Shown here in pieces: positions 15,301 through 23,509 of a DNA stretch of 64,000 nt. A program made the translations under genes and the position numbers. The stretch's first letter is position 1; each line of letters starts with the position of its first letter. The DNA lies in the NCBI GenBank assembly GCA_030549495.1, contig JAUIRK010000754.1, forward strand, positions 25,264 through 89,263, written 5' to 3'. A model generated the notes under the pieces. The model did not search any database and was not told the DNA's origin. It was given only the letters and a program-made list of their open reading frames with translations. The stretch is from Nectonema munidae. Taxonomy: Eukaryota; Nematomorpha; Nectonematoida; Nectonematidae.

Positions 15301-15521
15301 TTTTTAAATTGTTGAATGAATAGGCAAGCCATGTCAAAATCGATAAAGCGAGAAATACAAAAGTATATGTTGTCTCAAAGAAAGGAGGTTCCAGAAAAGT
15401 TGGAAACAAAATGAGTTCAGCAAAGCGTGGGAAAATCAAAAGAGTCGATCGAAGAATGAAAAAGGATTTGCTTAGGCATAAGAGGAGAGTGAAAAAGTTT
15501 GGCAAAAAATCGCGGTGTTAA
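1..15521 (+). CDS. FTSJ3: FTSJ3/Spb1 pre-rRNA 2'-O-ribose methyltransferase, 3' part (7 exons)
   Basis: Seven exons: 1-360 (continues upstream), 795-1086, 3420-3576, 6747-7022, 7523-7682, 9540-9822 and 15324-15521. All introns are GT/AG, every junction keeps the frame, and the exons total 1725 nt after base 1 (574 codons and a TAA). The family methylates 2'-O-ribose in pre-rRNA and is needed for 60S maturation in the nucleolus. The N-terminal RrmJ/FtsJ catalytic domain lies outside the window. What is here is the middle region (TTEIFDYCSDLKVLGKAEL, ALLKWRISLRKAL), the acidic linker (KVNPLCVEL) and the Spb1 C-terminal domain (DAQGLALASQMVHTKK, LPSWFVEDEKKHYTKSLP, QQINARPIKKIAEAKGRKKQ, KVYVVSKKGG). 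These follow the order of the same motifs in vertebrate FTSJ3 and yeast Spb1. Nothing looks broken. Introns of 0.4-5.5 kb are stuffed with transposons. Recognised from memory of the family, not by a search. Confidence 0.93.
795..1086 (+). CDS. FTSJ3: FTSJ3 exon b
   Basis: Acceptor TTTTAATTTTAG ends at 794; donor CTT|GTAAGA at 1087. The first base completes the codon left open by exon a and the exon ends on a codon boundary. It is very rich in Lys, Arg, Asp and Glu (KADRRKVDKQRRKLLERL), matching the basic helix that leads into KMDLPG in vertebrate FTSJ3; here the equivalent is YKMDTTHDI. A second possible donor (GGAG|GTGAAA, 1076) would break the phase with the next exon. Confidence 0.88.
2013..2310. 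repeat. minisatellite-like repeats, unit about 27 bp
   Basis: Four clear units of ATGATTCATCTCCAACCTGT followed by ATACTACG run from about 2013 to 2125, with two more near 2250-2300 after a 120-bp interruption. The same words, on the opposite strand and more decayed, recur at about 36490-36680. Confidence 0.75.
2408..2750. repeat. two-copy tandem repeat, unit about 170 bp
   Basis: AAAATTCTGTAATCAAAGAA starts at about 2421 and again at about 2581. Each copy continues through CTACCTCATACGATGTTACA and a TTTGCAATTTTCACGATTTT segment. The copies are nearly identical. A diverged copy in reverse orientation lies at 36110-36440. Confidence 0.75.
2682..3008. repeat. long inverted repeat (arms about 128 bp, loop about 63 bp)
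   Basis: The left arm runs from about 2682 to 2809 (…CGTTGGCTCCCCTTACTTTT) and the right arm from about 2873 to 3008 (AAAAGTAAGGAGAGCCAACG…). The arms are almost perfect reverse complements; I saw one mismatch in the inner 22 bases and the match fails only past GTATAGGTAAT. The outer half of the left arm overlaps the 2408-2750 tandem unit. Transcribed with the FTSJ3 intron it would fold into a long hairpin. Confidence 0.85.
3420..3576 (+). CDS. FTSJ3: FTSJ3 exon c
   Basis: Acceptor TAAAATCAG ends at 3419 and donor AAAAAG|GTACTC lies at 3577. It enters in phase 0 and ends one base into a codon. The translation is acidic (NIDDEFLDQSDSEDNASSSP), like the DDIYVSDVEDD linker of vertebrate FTSJ3. 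Low conservation is expected here, so the support is frame continuity plus splice sites. Confidence 0.8.
4733..4997. mobile_element. non-autonomous hAT element (about 265 bp)
   Basis: Left end CAGGGCCGGCCTTAGG is a typical hAT terminus. The 8-bp word CCTTTATC occurs immediately before it (4725-4732) and again at 4998-5005, as expected for a hAT target-site duplication. Subterminal GGGCCCCGCG blocks occur near both ends, much richer in GC than the surroundings. The right terminus (…CACTAGGC) is diverged from the left one, so the exact right edge is less certain. Confidence 0.65.
5205..6420 (+). mobile_element. decayed hAT transposase remnant
   Basis: Near 5222-5310 a BED-type zinc finger is readable (CKRCFEKFKVIGSS, RGLVGHLKHTH). 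Towards 6310-6400 a decayed C-terminal hAT dimerisation region is readable (STPERVFLQCVISN), which corresponds to the ERxFS-type motif of the family. Between them are many stops and frame changes. No ends or target duplications were found. It is an old dead copy. Confidence 0.5.
6747..7022 (+). CDS. FTSJ3: FTSJ3 exon d
   Basis: Acceptor GTTCTTGAAG ends at 6746 and donor TTTG|GTAATC is at 7023. Two bases complete the codon from exon c and the exon ends one base into the next. It contains KVNPLCVEL, which lines up with the ENPLLVPLE segment of vertebrate FTSJ3, followed by a Lys/Ser/Glu-rich stretch (KSEKTKSQSANQKTKF, KKLREEDLERFG). Confidence 0.88.
7523..7682 (+). CDS. FTSJ3: FTSJ3 exon e (start of Spb1 C-terminal domain)
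   Basis: Acceptor TACATATTTAAG ends at 7522 and donor CATCG|GTACGT is at 7683. An acidic run (DDGSDDDDK) leads into ALSDAQGLALASQMVHTKK and LEDWSFHR. These align with DPEGLALGAVI…SKKAKRDLIDNSFNRY of the family. Confidence 0.92.
7683..9539 (+). other. FTSJ3 intron; dispersed repeat and (TTA)n
   Basis: No gene seen. A stretch at about 8218-8330 (TTTGTAAGTAACACTGTACA and flanks) also occurs at about 43966-44066, and 8400-8480 occurs in reverse complement at about 45290-45400, both inside the hAT-like element at 43314-45664. A (TTA)n microsatellite lies at about 9049-9071. Confidence 0.6.
9540..9822 (+). CDS. FTSJ3: FTSJ3 exon f (core of Spb1 C-terminal domain)
   Basis: Acceptor GTTTTTCATTAG ends at 9539 and donor AAAAAG|GTGAGG is at 9823. 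It reads LPSWFVEDEKKHYTKSLP, then QQINARPIKKIAEAKGRKKQ, then KMSNINDLYKK. The INARPIKKxAEAKxRKK block is the signature of the Spb1/FTSJ3 C-terminal domain. This exon is clearly richer in GC than the others. Other open frames over the same bases are shadows. Confidence 0.95.
10371..12485 (-). mobile_element. pogo/Tigger DNA transposon 1 (decayed)
   Basis: Terminal inverted repeats carry AACTCCGCATAAGTCGA at the left and its reverse complement at the right, flanked by TA-rich target sites. The transposase reads on the minus strand from a possible ATG near 11762 (MSKRKLSIRTYEEKYEIF, the pipsqueak-like N-terminus). It continues through the CENP-B-type helix-turn-helix (DVDSALLIWFRQKES, SKSWINRFKERHGIGKVL), then DASDKLPLLIIGKHKNPRL in the DDE region, and an acidic C-terminal tail ending near 10520. 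Stops and frame changes break it in several places, so it is not active. 11762 to 10520 is roughly the expected span for a Tigger transposase that has lost some bases. Confidence 0.85.
12492..14020 (-). mobile_element. pogo/Tigger DNA transposon 2 (decayed)
   Basis: The ends read TAGTAAAACCTCGGTATCTC (left) and, in reverse complement, CAGTAAAAGATCAACGAAGC (right), with TATATA outside each. On the minus strand from about 13608 the CENP-B helix-turn-helix is readable (SQLGENFKCTNGWLERFKEL). Next come KWSLLVIGKSKIHDV and SYDANRKAWISEIFTARFKK from the DDE domain, then a C-terminal PTLSQVNDAMEIIQN stretch near 12930. The N-terminal pipsqueak part was not found, and several stops and shifts are present. 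It abuts element 1 with only six bases between them. Confidence 0.82.
15324..15521 (+). CDS. FTSJ3: FTSJ3 last exon
   Basis: Acceptor TTGAATGAATAG ends at 15323; phase 0 matches exon f. It reads HVKIDKARNTKVYVVSKKGG, then KMSSAKRGKIKRVDRRMKKD and a Lys/Arg tail ending FGKKSRC and TAA at 15519-15521. This matches the TYVVAKKG … FKVVDSRMKKD … KHKRK ending of the family. Confidence 0.93.
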   Translation, partial: ASHVKIDKARNTKVYVVSKKGGSRKVGNKMSSAKRGKIKRVDRRMKKDLLRHKRRVKKFGKKSRC

Positions 15522-16388
15522 CCAAAGTCACCATTTTTTAATGCAACTATGGACGTGATAAGAGTTCGATCGAAAAAATCCTTTATTTTTTTTTTTAACA
15601 TTTATCATGTATTAAGTGAATATTTTTCTCTGTGATTAATATTTTGAAATTGTTGTTACATACATTTTTTTTATTTTTCACAGCTACTTGAAGATTTAAA
15701 TTACTCTTAATTTAGAGAAGAATTTGCAATTAAAATTTTATCATATTTTATCAAATTTTAAATTGTAATTTTTCTGAAGTTTAGATTCTTTCCATTGTAA
15801 TAAAATATAAATTAATATATTCCTAAAAAAATAATCCTTAAAAAGCGTAGAATTTGTAGCTATAGCTTTACGAGTCTGAGTGGAATTTAGATGTAACTCC
15901 ATACTCATTATATTTATTATATAAATAAAGAAAGGAATTTGCTTTCCATTCTTCAAACACTCCATAACGTTTTAAACATCTAAAATCAAATAATAAAATT
16001 TAATACATCTAATACAAATTTCAATTTTATTCAAACTTTTGTAACATCTAATAAACATTTAATTGATGTGTATCTGGTCTGAAGACTTTACCAGCAATAT
16101 ATAATAACACATGATTTTTCATTGACCATGAGTCTGTATTATGATCTGGTTATGAAGATTACTATTGTTATTCTATTAAAACAAAAGAATAGAAATGACT
16201 ACTAGTCAATGTCTGAACGTCTACATGCATTAGTATAATAGCCTTTGTGATTTCAAGCCTCAACGAGCAAGGTCAATTTTACAAGAAATTGTAGAATGTT
16301 TTTGATGTCTGGACTGCAAAAAAAGTAATAAAAAAAATTTTACCTTTCATTTTTCATCATTTATCTTGTATTTTGAATTGTTCTATTG
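15522..16388. other. FTSJ3 3' UTR and spacer
   Basis: AT-rich, no coding region recognised. Confidence 0.6.
15799..15804 (+). promoter_or_regulatory. candidate poly(A) signal for FTSJ3
   Basis: AATAAA lies 278 nt after the FTSJ3 stop. In DNA this AT-rich the hexamer is common, so support is mainly position. Confidence 0.35.
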
Positions 16389-16770
16389 CAGGGCCGTATC
16401 AAGGGGGGGGGGGCAATTGCCCAGGGGCGCCATTTCATTGCCACTGACGCCAACGCAGCAGAGCTTGAGATAAAAATTGAGAACATTCAAATGTTTTTGA
16501 AACCCAGAAGGAAAAACCGGCAAACGCTATGGAGTTACTTGGTTTCCTGTCCTCGCACTCAGGACTCTGTCCGAATCTACAAGTGGCTCTGAGGATCATG
16601 CTGACAATTGGAACTTCTATTGCATCCTTTGAAAGGTCATTCAGCAAGCTAAAACTTATTAAGTCCTACCCAAGAAGCACTATGGGGCAAGCCCGCCTCC
16701 AGTCTGGCTCTTATGAGCTTTGCCTCATAAACAACTATTATAAACTTATAAAATAAACATAATTTTTTAA
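16389..16770 (+). mobile_element. internally deleted hAT element, left end plus transposase C-terminus
   Basis: The left end is CAGGGCCGTATCAAG followed by 11 G and CAATTGCCCAGGGGCGCC, a typical hAT terminus. About 130 bp later the frame from 16529 to 16756 encodes the hAT C-terminal dimerisation domain (MLTIGTSIASFERSFSKLKL, STMGQARLQSGSYELCLINN), of the ZMYM1-like type. The N-terminal and catalytic parts are missing, so an internal deletion has joined the end to the 3' part. No right end or target duplication was found. Confidence 0.75.
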
Positions 16771-18490
16771 TTGTAATAACTATTGATGAGTTCCCCTAAA
16801 AAACGTAACTTATATAAAAAATGAAAGAAAACATTATATTTTGTAGACAACCAAACAAGTGTTTGAAATATAAATAATTTAATAAAGGGTTCTGTTCAAA
16901 ATGTCCGAAATCAACAAGTCCAGTGAAGATTTTTTCGAAAAAATTAATGTTATTTGGGTGTTTATTTTTAGCATACTATTTTTAAATTTATATTTATTGA
17001 CATGCAAACTATCTAGCTAAATTATTAACTAATCCTAACTAACTTTTTAAGGACCAAATGGTTCATAGTTAGAAAGTCTCATACTGAGAATCCTCAACCG
17101 ACTGACCTGTAATTTCCCAAAGGCTTAGAACTATGGATTAATGTGAACCCAGAATTTTTGAGGCTCATTTTTTGTTCTAAATTTCAATCTCACTTACTTG
17201 AGTAGACCAAAAAATATTATAACACGAAACCCTGTCTAAATTTTTCCGCCCAATTGAAGAAGTGAAATTCCCATCAGGTTCGGAATGATCCATGTGACTT
17301 GTATGATGTCTGCCCATTGAAAATATTTGCACACTTTAAAAAATATTTTCATGGTCCATTTCCAATAATTTTTCAATTTTTTGCAACCCTATATACAGAT
17401 ACTGGGTAAAACAATTATATTAAAAATAAAGAATTAAAGACGCTAAAAACTAAAACGACTGAAAATGATTTTCTTTTTCATATAGTCTATCTCTACGATG
17501 GATTTTTTGATTCTTCTCTATAGCTTAATAAATCAAACTAATCAAGTCATTCTTACAGTTTTTATTTCCGTATCACAATTCGATGAATATTTTTGTATAG
17601 TATTCACATTAGCAAATAACTCAATGAACTGCTTGATACATCGATGAGTTTTCATTCTCATCAGTGACATATAAATCAAAATTTAACGTCGTTTTGACAC
17701 TTATTCTTTCCATAGCCTACTTCTACATAAATGAGTATTTTCTTTAAAATTCACATATGTTAACTGCAAATAAAACTAATTGACTTTGATTTACTCCTCT
17801 TCTTCATCTATGTCACAATTTTCGACAATGCTTTTTGTCAAAAACAAATTGTAAACATCTTTTTTACAATAAATAGTAGATGAACTGCCACAATCTGTCA
17901 TTTTTAGTCAAGCCACCAATTTTATTACGTGGCATGAAACTGTGTTTCATCTCAGACTATCTAAAATTGTTTTAAAATACTATGTATAAAATGTATATAT
18001 TCTTCCAAAATAATTTGATTCAATCAATCTTACGGAGAATATTTCTTCCTTTAAAGCTCTACATTTGAAGCAATCAAACAAGTTAAATTTTATTCCAGAG
18101 TCACCGATAATGATTTGAAATTTGCTGCTACAGAATGCAGAATGTTAGCCTCCTACATATACACCCGTGTGGTTATGCAGTTACCCGCAATTGCGGCTAG
18201 GGTTGAGCCATAAATTACAGCTGTTATATATCAATCGATATATATGAATATCAAGTGTTTATAAGAAAGTTGATTTTTTTGAAAAAGCACATTTACATAT
18301 GGATATTGGATATATGCTATCATTAATTAATGTGAGTAAAATATAAAGATGAGAGATTTCAATCTTTATTTTATCTAGTACATTCATGATTCGCCCATAT
18401 GAAAGTGTAGATCTGTATGTCAGAATGGATGTGTATAGTTGAAGAAGTGGGTGCACTTATTTATCAGCTGTTGTGGCTTATCTTTTTTTT
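16771..18490. other. intergenic, nothing recognised
   Basis: AT-rich spacer without convincing coding frames, repeats or transposon ends. Confidence 0.55.
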
Positions 18491-18499
18491 TAAATATCA

Positions 18500-20045
18500 T
18501 CTTTACTACACCTTGTCTATAAGTTGGGGGTCAGTGGCTGCGTCACCTTCGCTGAGTTTGAGATTATTGAGTCGTTCCTTCAGACCGTCTTTCTATCTTT
18601 TGCGTTGTCTTCCCCTACTTCGTTTCAACCACTTTCATGTCCAGCGTTTAACGTACATCGTCAGTACCACCTGTTTGCTCGCTTTAGCACTGCTAACACG
18701 CTTGTCGTAACTCTCGTTTTTATTCTCACTTCTTCATTTCTTATTCTATCCTTCAGTCACTCTCATCATTTTTCTAAGCATCTTGATCTCGGTTGTGGCT
18801 AATTTCCTCTCATCTTTCTTTTTCAATATTCTCATCCATATGTCAATACTGGTCGAACGATTGTTGTGTATATCTCCGCTTTGTGCTTCATTGGCATTCT
18901 TCTGTGACTGATTTTCACCTCTTTCCACTTCAACCAGCTAGCATTTACTCTGACTTGAACATCTTTACAACTCCCTCTATTGACAATTTGTGAGCCAGAG
19001 TATTTAAAACTTTTTACCTGTTTAAGTTTTTCTACATGTCTATCTTTAATGATTATCTGATGTTCTTTTTTTGATACAAACCATAAATTCTGTCTTTTTG
19101 GGATTTATCTTTCTAAATTTCTCTAAAAATTTTTTTCCCACTTTATCGTTTTCTTTAAGTTGTTTCTTATTATCTCTGCTCTATCCAATATAACTTAAAT
19201 CATCTGCAAATAGGAGTTCCCAAAGGTCTTCTTTTCTTAGATGTTTTGATAATTCATCAACAACCAACACAGACAATAATGGCCTCAATGCCGATCCATG
19301 ATGTAGACCTGTTACTAAAAATTCTCTTTAAATCCATTTTGCCATTTTAATAACTGTTTTCGAGTCTTTGTACATTTTTTGAACCAACCTAACCAATTTT
19401 TCGGATACTTTTTTTTTGCCCAAGCACCAATACACTACTTCTCTGGGTATTCAATGCTTTTTCTAAATGTACAAAAGCACAGAAAACTAATGAATTTCCT
19501 TCAATATTTTTTTATATTAATTTTTTTGAACAAAATTTGAATCTATAGTACTCTTTCCAGGCATAAATCCACACCGTTTTGGGTCATCTTGCCCAAGATT
19601 CCAGTAATTTCAGTCCGTGTTCCATTGATGACACCACGATAACTACCAATTTCCCTTATTTTTCCAAATGGCTACTAATGCGCTTTTCTCCAATCTTCGG
19701 GTATTTTTTCCTCTATTCATACCTTTCTTAGTAGATCTATCATCCACTTGCAACTTTCATGGACTCCAGCTTTCAGCATATCAATACTAACCTGGCTAAA
19801 TCAAGTTGCGTTATAATTTTCCATTTTTCTAATTTGTTTCATTTCTTCAATTCCTTCAACTTTGAGCGCTTCTAAGCTCTTCTTTTTATTTGCCATATTC
19901 AAGAGTTTTTCAAAATATTCTGCCCCCACCCGTTCTTAATCCCTTTCAGTGTTAAAAATAATTTTTACCTTTTCATCTTTGATGTTTCCAATTTCTTCCT
20001 GTCTTGCTTTGGCCATTCTGTAAATTCGATTCTTTTCTTCTTTAA
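18500..20045 (-). mobile_element. RTE-like LINE fragment (reverse transcriptase), 3' part
   Basis: Minus-strand reading from 20045 downward gives RIYRMAKARQEEIGNIKDEK and EYFEKLLNMANKK, the segment just before the reverse transcriptase. Then come VTGLHHGSALRPLLSVLVV (near 19300) and LLFADDLSYIG (near 19200), which holds the catalytic F/YADD motif. The C-terminal piece is LATTEIKMLRKMMRVTEG (near 18760). Frame changes and stops make it a pseudogene. The 5' part appears to continue beyond the TTAA element at 20046-21573. Confidence 0.8.
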
Positions 20046-20159
20046 CCCTATTAGTGCTGGGCAAAATTTGTCCGCTCAAGTGCTGGGTGTAAAGTGCCCC
20101 CCCCCCCTATTTTTCTCAGATATTAATAAGTTTTTATAAATATTTTTAATGTTACATAT

Positions 20160-20530
20160 ATATTTAAACTATGCTGAATTCAGTGGTGATATCCATTTTT
20201 TATCAAACCTGTCAAAAAATTGATTTATATTTGACAGGTCATCTCAAAAAGGAACTTTTTATTTAAATAATTATATAAAGTTTTTTACACATGTATACCC
20301 ATTTTCAAATATGCTGAATTCAGTGGTGATATTCATTTTTTATGAAAATCAATCAAACTGTCAAAAAATTGATCTAAATGTGACAGCTCATCTCAAAAAG
20401 AAGCTTTTTATCTAAATAATTATATGTTTTTTACACATATATACCCATTTTTAAGCATGTGTAATTCAGTGGTGAAATTCATTTTTTTTTTATGAAAATC
20501 AATCAAAACTGTCAAAAAATTGATTTATCC
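20160..20530. repeat. tandem array A, three units of about 145 bp
   Basis: GCTGAATTCAGTGGTGAT recurs at about 20174 and 20313, and in variant form at about 20460. Each copy is followed by a TGTCAAAAAATTGAT and CATCTCAAAAAG segment. The same units occur in reverse complement at 57900-58560. Confidence 0.8.
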
Positions 20531-20579
20531 CAAAAAGAAAGGATCAGGCACGGTTTTTTGAATTAGAGATTTGCGTTTA

Positions 20580-21180
20580 ATAGAAAGTATAGGGAGGACA
20601 GATTTAGAAATAAAGCGCAACTTTATTTCACTATTTTGAAATCCAAATGCAAAAACAATCTATAAATGAAATTGACATTGTTGATTTGATATGAAAATGC
20701 GTTTATTTCATGTAAAATTTGAATAAATGTTCTCGAAGACAGACTTTAGAAATAAAGCGCAACTTTGTTTCACACTTATAAGTATCTTGAAATCCAAATG
20801 CAAAAACAATCTATAAATGAAATTGACATTGTTGATTTGATATGAAAATGCGTTTATTTCATGTAAAATTTGAATAAATGTTCTCGAAGACAGATTTTAG
20901 AAATAAAGCGCAACTTTGTTTCACACTTATAAGTATTTTGAAATCCAAATGCAAAAACAATCTATAAATGAAATTGACATTGTTGATTTGATATGAAAAT
21001 GCGTTTATTTCATGTAAAATTTGAATGAATGTTCTCGAAGACAGATTTTAGAAATAAACCGCAACTTTATTTCACAATTATAAGTATCTTCAAATTCTAG
21101 ATTCAAAAACAATCCATAAATGAAATTGGCATTGTTGATTTGATATAAAAAATATATTTCATGTAAAATTTGAAGGTATA
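20580..21180. repeat. tandem array B, four units of about 150 bp
   Basis: GACAGATTTTAGAAATAAAG and close variants start at about 20598, 20740, 20890 and 21040. Each unit ends with TTTCATGTAAAATTTGAATA. Units 2 and 3 are nearly identical and unit 4 is more diverged. Homologous units run through 55440-56680. Confidence 0.85.
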
Positions 21181-21577
21181 TTTTATTAAATATATTTCTC
21201 ATCAATCAAAATTTTGATTGACATTTCCCAAAAAGTAACCATGATTTTAAAAAAATTTAAACTATAAAGTTGTCTTCAAAACTGTATATATTTATAAATT
21301 TTCAAACGAGTATATAATATAGAACCAAAGTTATAAGCTTAACTAGAGATAGTCAGAATTTTGGTGAAAAAGTTTAACTTTTGATTTTGATTGACAGATT
21401 TAGACATGAAAGGTCATTCAACTGCCATGAAAATGGTATCAAAAGTTGCAGCTATCAATTTTAGAAAATGTTACGAGGCATGGTAGAAAAAGATCTAGCC
21501 AATTTGGTACAAGAGAAATTTTAGTTGAGGGGGGGGGGGGGCTAAAATAGTCCCTCCCCCGTCACTGATAGGGTTAA

Positions 21578-21720
21578 TATAGCCAAGCTGGAATGATTTT
21601 TTACAGGTTTAAATTTTAGTTCAAATAAAGGTGCAGTCTTAAAGTTCATAACTTGACCTTTCATTTGGTCTATCGCGCGATAAATTTAGTTGAGAAACAC
21701 GAAAGTTGCCGGCATTAAAA
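21578..21720 (-). mobile_element. possible 5' continuation of the RTE-like LINE
   Basis: If the TTAA element is removed, the minus-strand frame runs from here (NHSSLAIL) straight into KEEKNRIYRMAKARQEE of the LINE at 20045. This supports insertion of the element into the LINE. The segment itself is not recognisable enough to prove it. Confidence 0.35.
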
Positions 21721-22112
21721 GAATTGAGTATTTTAAGTATTTGCAAGTAAAGTAGAGTGCGCAACGAGGTTGGATATCAATATCAAGAAAATTAATTGAT
21801 TGTATGTTCTTCGTTAAGGAAGCTACAAATTTACGACTACGAAAAGTCTAGCTAAGATTACTCAGCATAACATTTATATTCTTGTAAACCTTCAAAATAT
21901 TTCTCAACTTAAATTTTAGGATTTTGGAAATTTTCAAGTTATTATTTCAAAAGTTTTAGTTAGAAAAAATTTAGTTTATAGAATATCTGACAAAATTGAG
22001 ATAAAAATTTTTTGGATTTTGAACTTTAGAAATTTTGCTTCCGAAGATTTACATAAGAAAATTTGAACAGTTTTTTTTTTGGATATTTAAAATTTTTATG
22101 AAAATTATTATC

Positions 22113-22216
22113 GTAAATTTTGGTAGCAGAGATTTTGATAGCGGAGATTTTGGAAGCAGAGATTTTGGTTAGCGGAGATTTTGGTAGAGGAGATTTTGGT
22201 TAGCGGAGATTTTGAC
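22113..22216. repeat. short tandem repeat, unit about 17 bp
   Basis: About six copies of GGTAGCGGAGATTTT-like units, with TTAGCGGAGATTTTGG and TAGAGGAGATTTTGG variants. No coding frame. Confidence 0.7.
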
Positions 22217-22440
22217 TCGGTACCTGAGTTTCGATAATTCAAAGTCATGGGTTCGATCTCGTATCAAACCTACTACTAGTATATACAAACTAAGAGATAA
22301 AAACAATGAAGTTTTCAAGGGTTTAATCTATATGTGTTGATATATTATATCGGTTTTACCCATTTTCGTTCAAACACTTTTTTTCTTGGGTAAATTTTCC
22401 TTATGCAGACAAGTCTCGTTCCCGTTTTTAGTCAGTTAAT
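22195..22440 (+). repeat. possible tRNA-derived SINE
   Basis: TGGTTAGCGGAG (box A-like) is followed about 55 bp later by GGTTCGATCTC (box B-like), then a non-tRNA body. The box A-like word belongs to the tandem repeat just upstream, which weakens the case. No target duplication was seen. Confidence 0.3.
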
Positions 22441-23474
22441 TCTGGTAAAAAATGTGGATTAAAAGCGAGTGTTTACGGTAATTAATATATCATTAACTAT
22501 ACCTGTCAGAGATAGCTGTTCAACGAATTTATCAAGAGTAGACTTCTTAGAAAAATAGCTTAATCTGGTATGAGTTGTCCAAGTTGAATAGGTGAAACTT
22601 TCTTGTTATATGGCAGATTTATTAAATGAAAGTGTATTCAACAGGCAGACAGACCGATTCATAACTTTTATAAATCTTAAATTCAAAAGTAAATTTTGGA
22701 GACTAACCTTGAAATTTTTAGAGAGCAGAAGCACTTTCGCGGGTAATTTGAGTGAGGAAGTGGCAAACAGTAGGTGCCTTCGCTCACTCATTTGCATCGA
22801 ATCGCATCTTGGCAGCATGTAAAGGAGTTGGACTTCAATCAAACCAATTTATTTAGTAACAAGGAAACATTAAAATTGAGATAATTAATACTAAAAATGC
22901 AAATGAATAGCACTATGATTATATAATAGTTAATATATATTACAGTAGAAATAATATATGCATAACAAATTTCTTGTAAACAAAAGTAATTCTAATTTTA
23001 TGCAAAGTATATTTACATTAAATTGATATTATTAAAACAAAAGTAAAAAACACATGCACAGATTTTAGACAGTTTTTCAAGATATGAGTGTTGATCGGAA
23101 AAAACAAAATGAATGAGTGAAATATCTATAACAAAGTTGATTATTATTATTATCAAATAAGAAAACAAAAATTCTAGAATTCAACAAATCTAAATACAAA
23201 AATAAGATATCAAAACAAATAAATTTTAGTGCTAGTAACGCGAGTGTGTAACAAGTTTGAAGGCAGAAACATGGAGTAAAAGATTAAAAATGATAATAAT
23301 GAAAGTGTATAAAGGATATGTTTACGATGAGGGCAAAGGTTACAAGAAAAATGTTATATTGCAGTACATAAGTTAATAAATAAAAGGGAAAAATATTGAT
23401 ATAATGCGCGTATTGGAAAAATTGACAAAAAACACTCACACAGAGAAAGAAGGCTTAGCACGTTTTGATTGAGG
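22441..23474. other. intergenic spacer, nothing recognised
   Basis: AT-rich, downstream of the minus-strand PPP1R3-like gene. Two overlapping open frames at 22592-22842 on opposite strands have no recognisable domain. Confidence 0.55.
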
Positions 23475-23480
23475 TTTATT
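23475..23480 (-). promoter_or_regulatory. candidate poly(A) signal for the PPP1R3-like gene
   Basis: TTTATT on the plus strand is AATAAA on the minus strand, 30 nt beyond the stop codon. This would give a very short 3' UTR. Confidence 0.4.
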
Positions 23481-23509
23481 ATTGTTATTGATAGAGTAAG
23501 AAGAGTGCT

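Larger units (their letters stand above)
9823..15323 (+). other. last FTSJ3 intron with two pogo/Tigger elements
   Basis: The 5.5-kb intron holds two pogo/Tigger elements (10371-12485 and 12492-14020). The rest (9823-10370 and 14021-15323) shows no gene. CAGGGGCGAC at about 14035 resembles a hAT end but no partner was found. Confidence 0.75.
20046..21573 (+). mobile_element. piggyBac-type TTAA element, satellite-bearing, copy 1
   Basis: Flanked by TTAA at 20042-20045 and 21574-21577. The ends are CCCTATTAGTGCTGGGCAAA (left) and, in reverse complement, CCCTATCAGTGACGGGGGAG (right). TTAA targets and CCC-starting inverted ends are hallmarks of the piggyBac superfamily. The 1528-bp interior has no transposase frame. 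It holds two tandem arrays (20160-20530 and 20580-21180) and poly-C/poly-G tracts just inside both ends. The left end equals the right end of the copy at 55022-58695 in reverse orientation. It sits inside an RTE-like LINE. Confidence 0.85.

Noticed and set aside
18417-18993. Plus-strand frames of 66-97 codons
   Set aside because: Antisense to the minus-strand LINE C-terminal region, where the MLRKMMRVTEG motif is clear.
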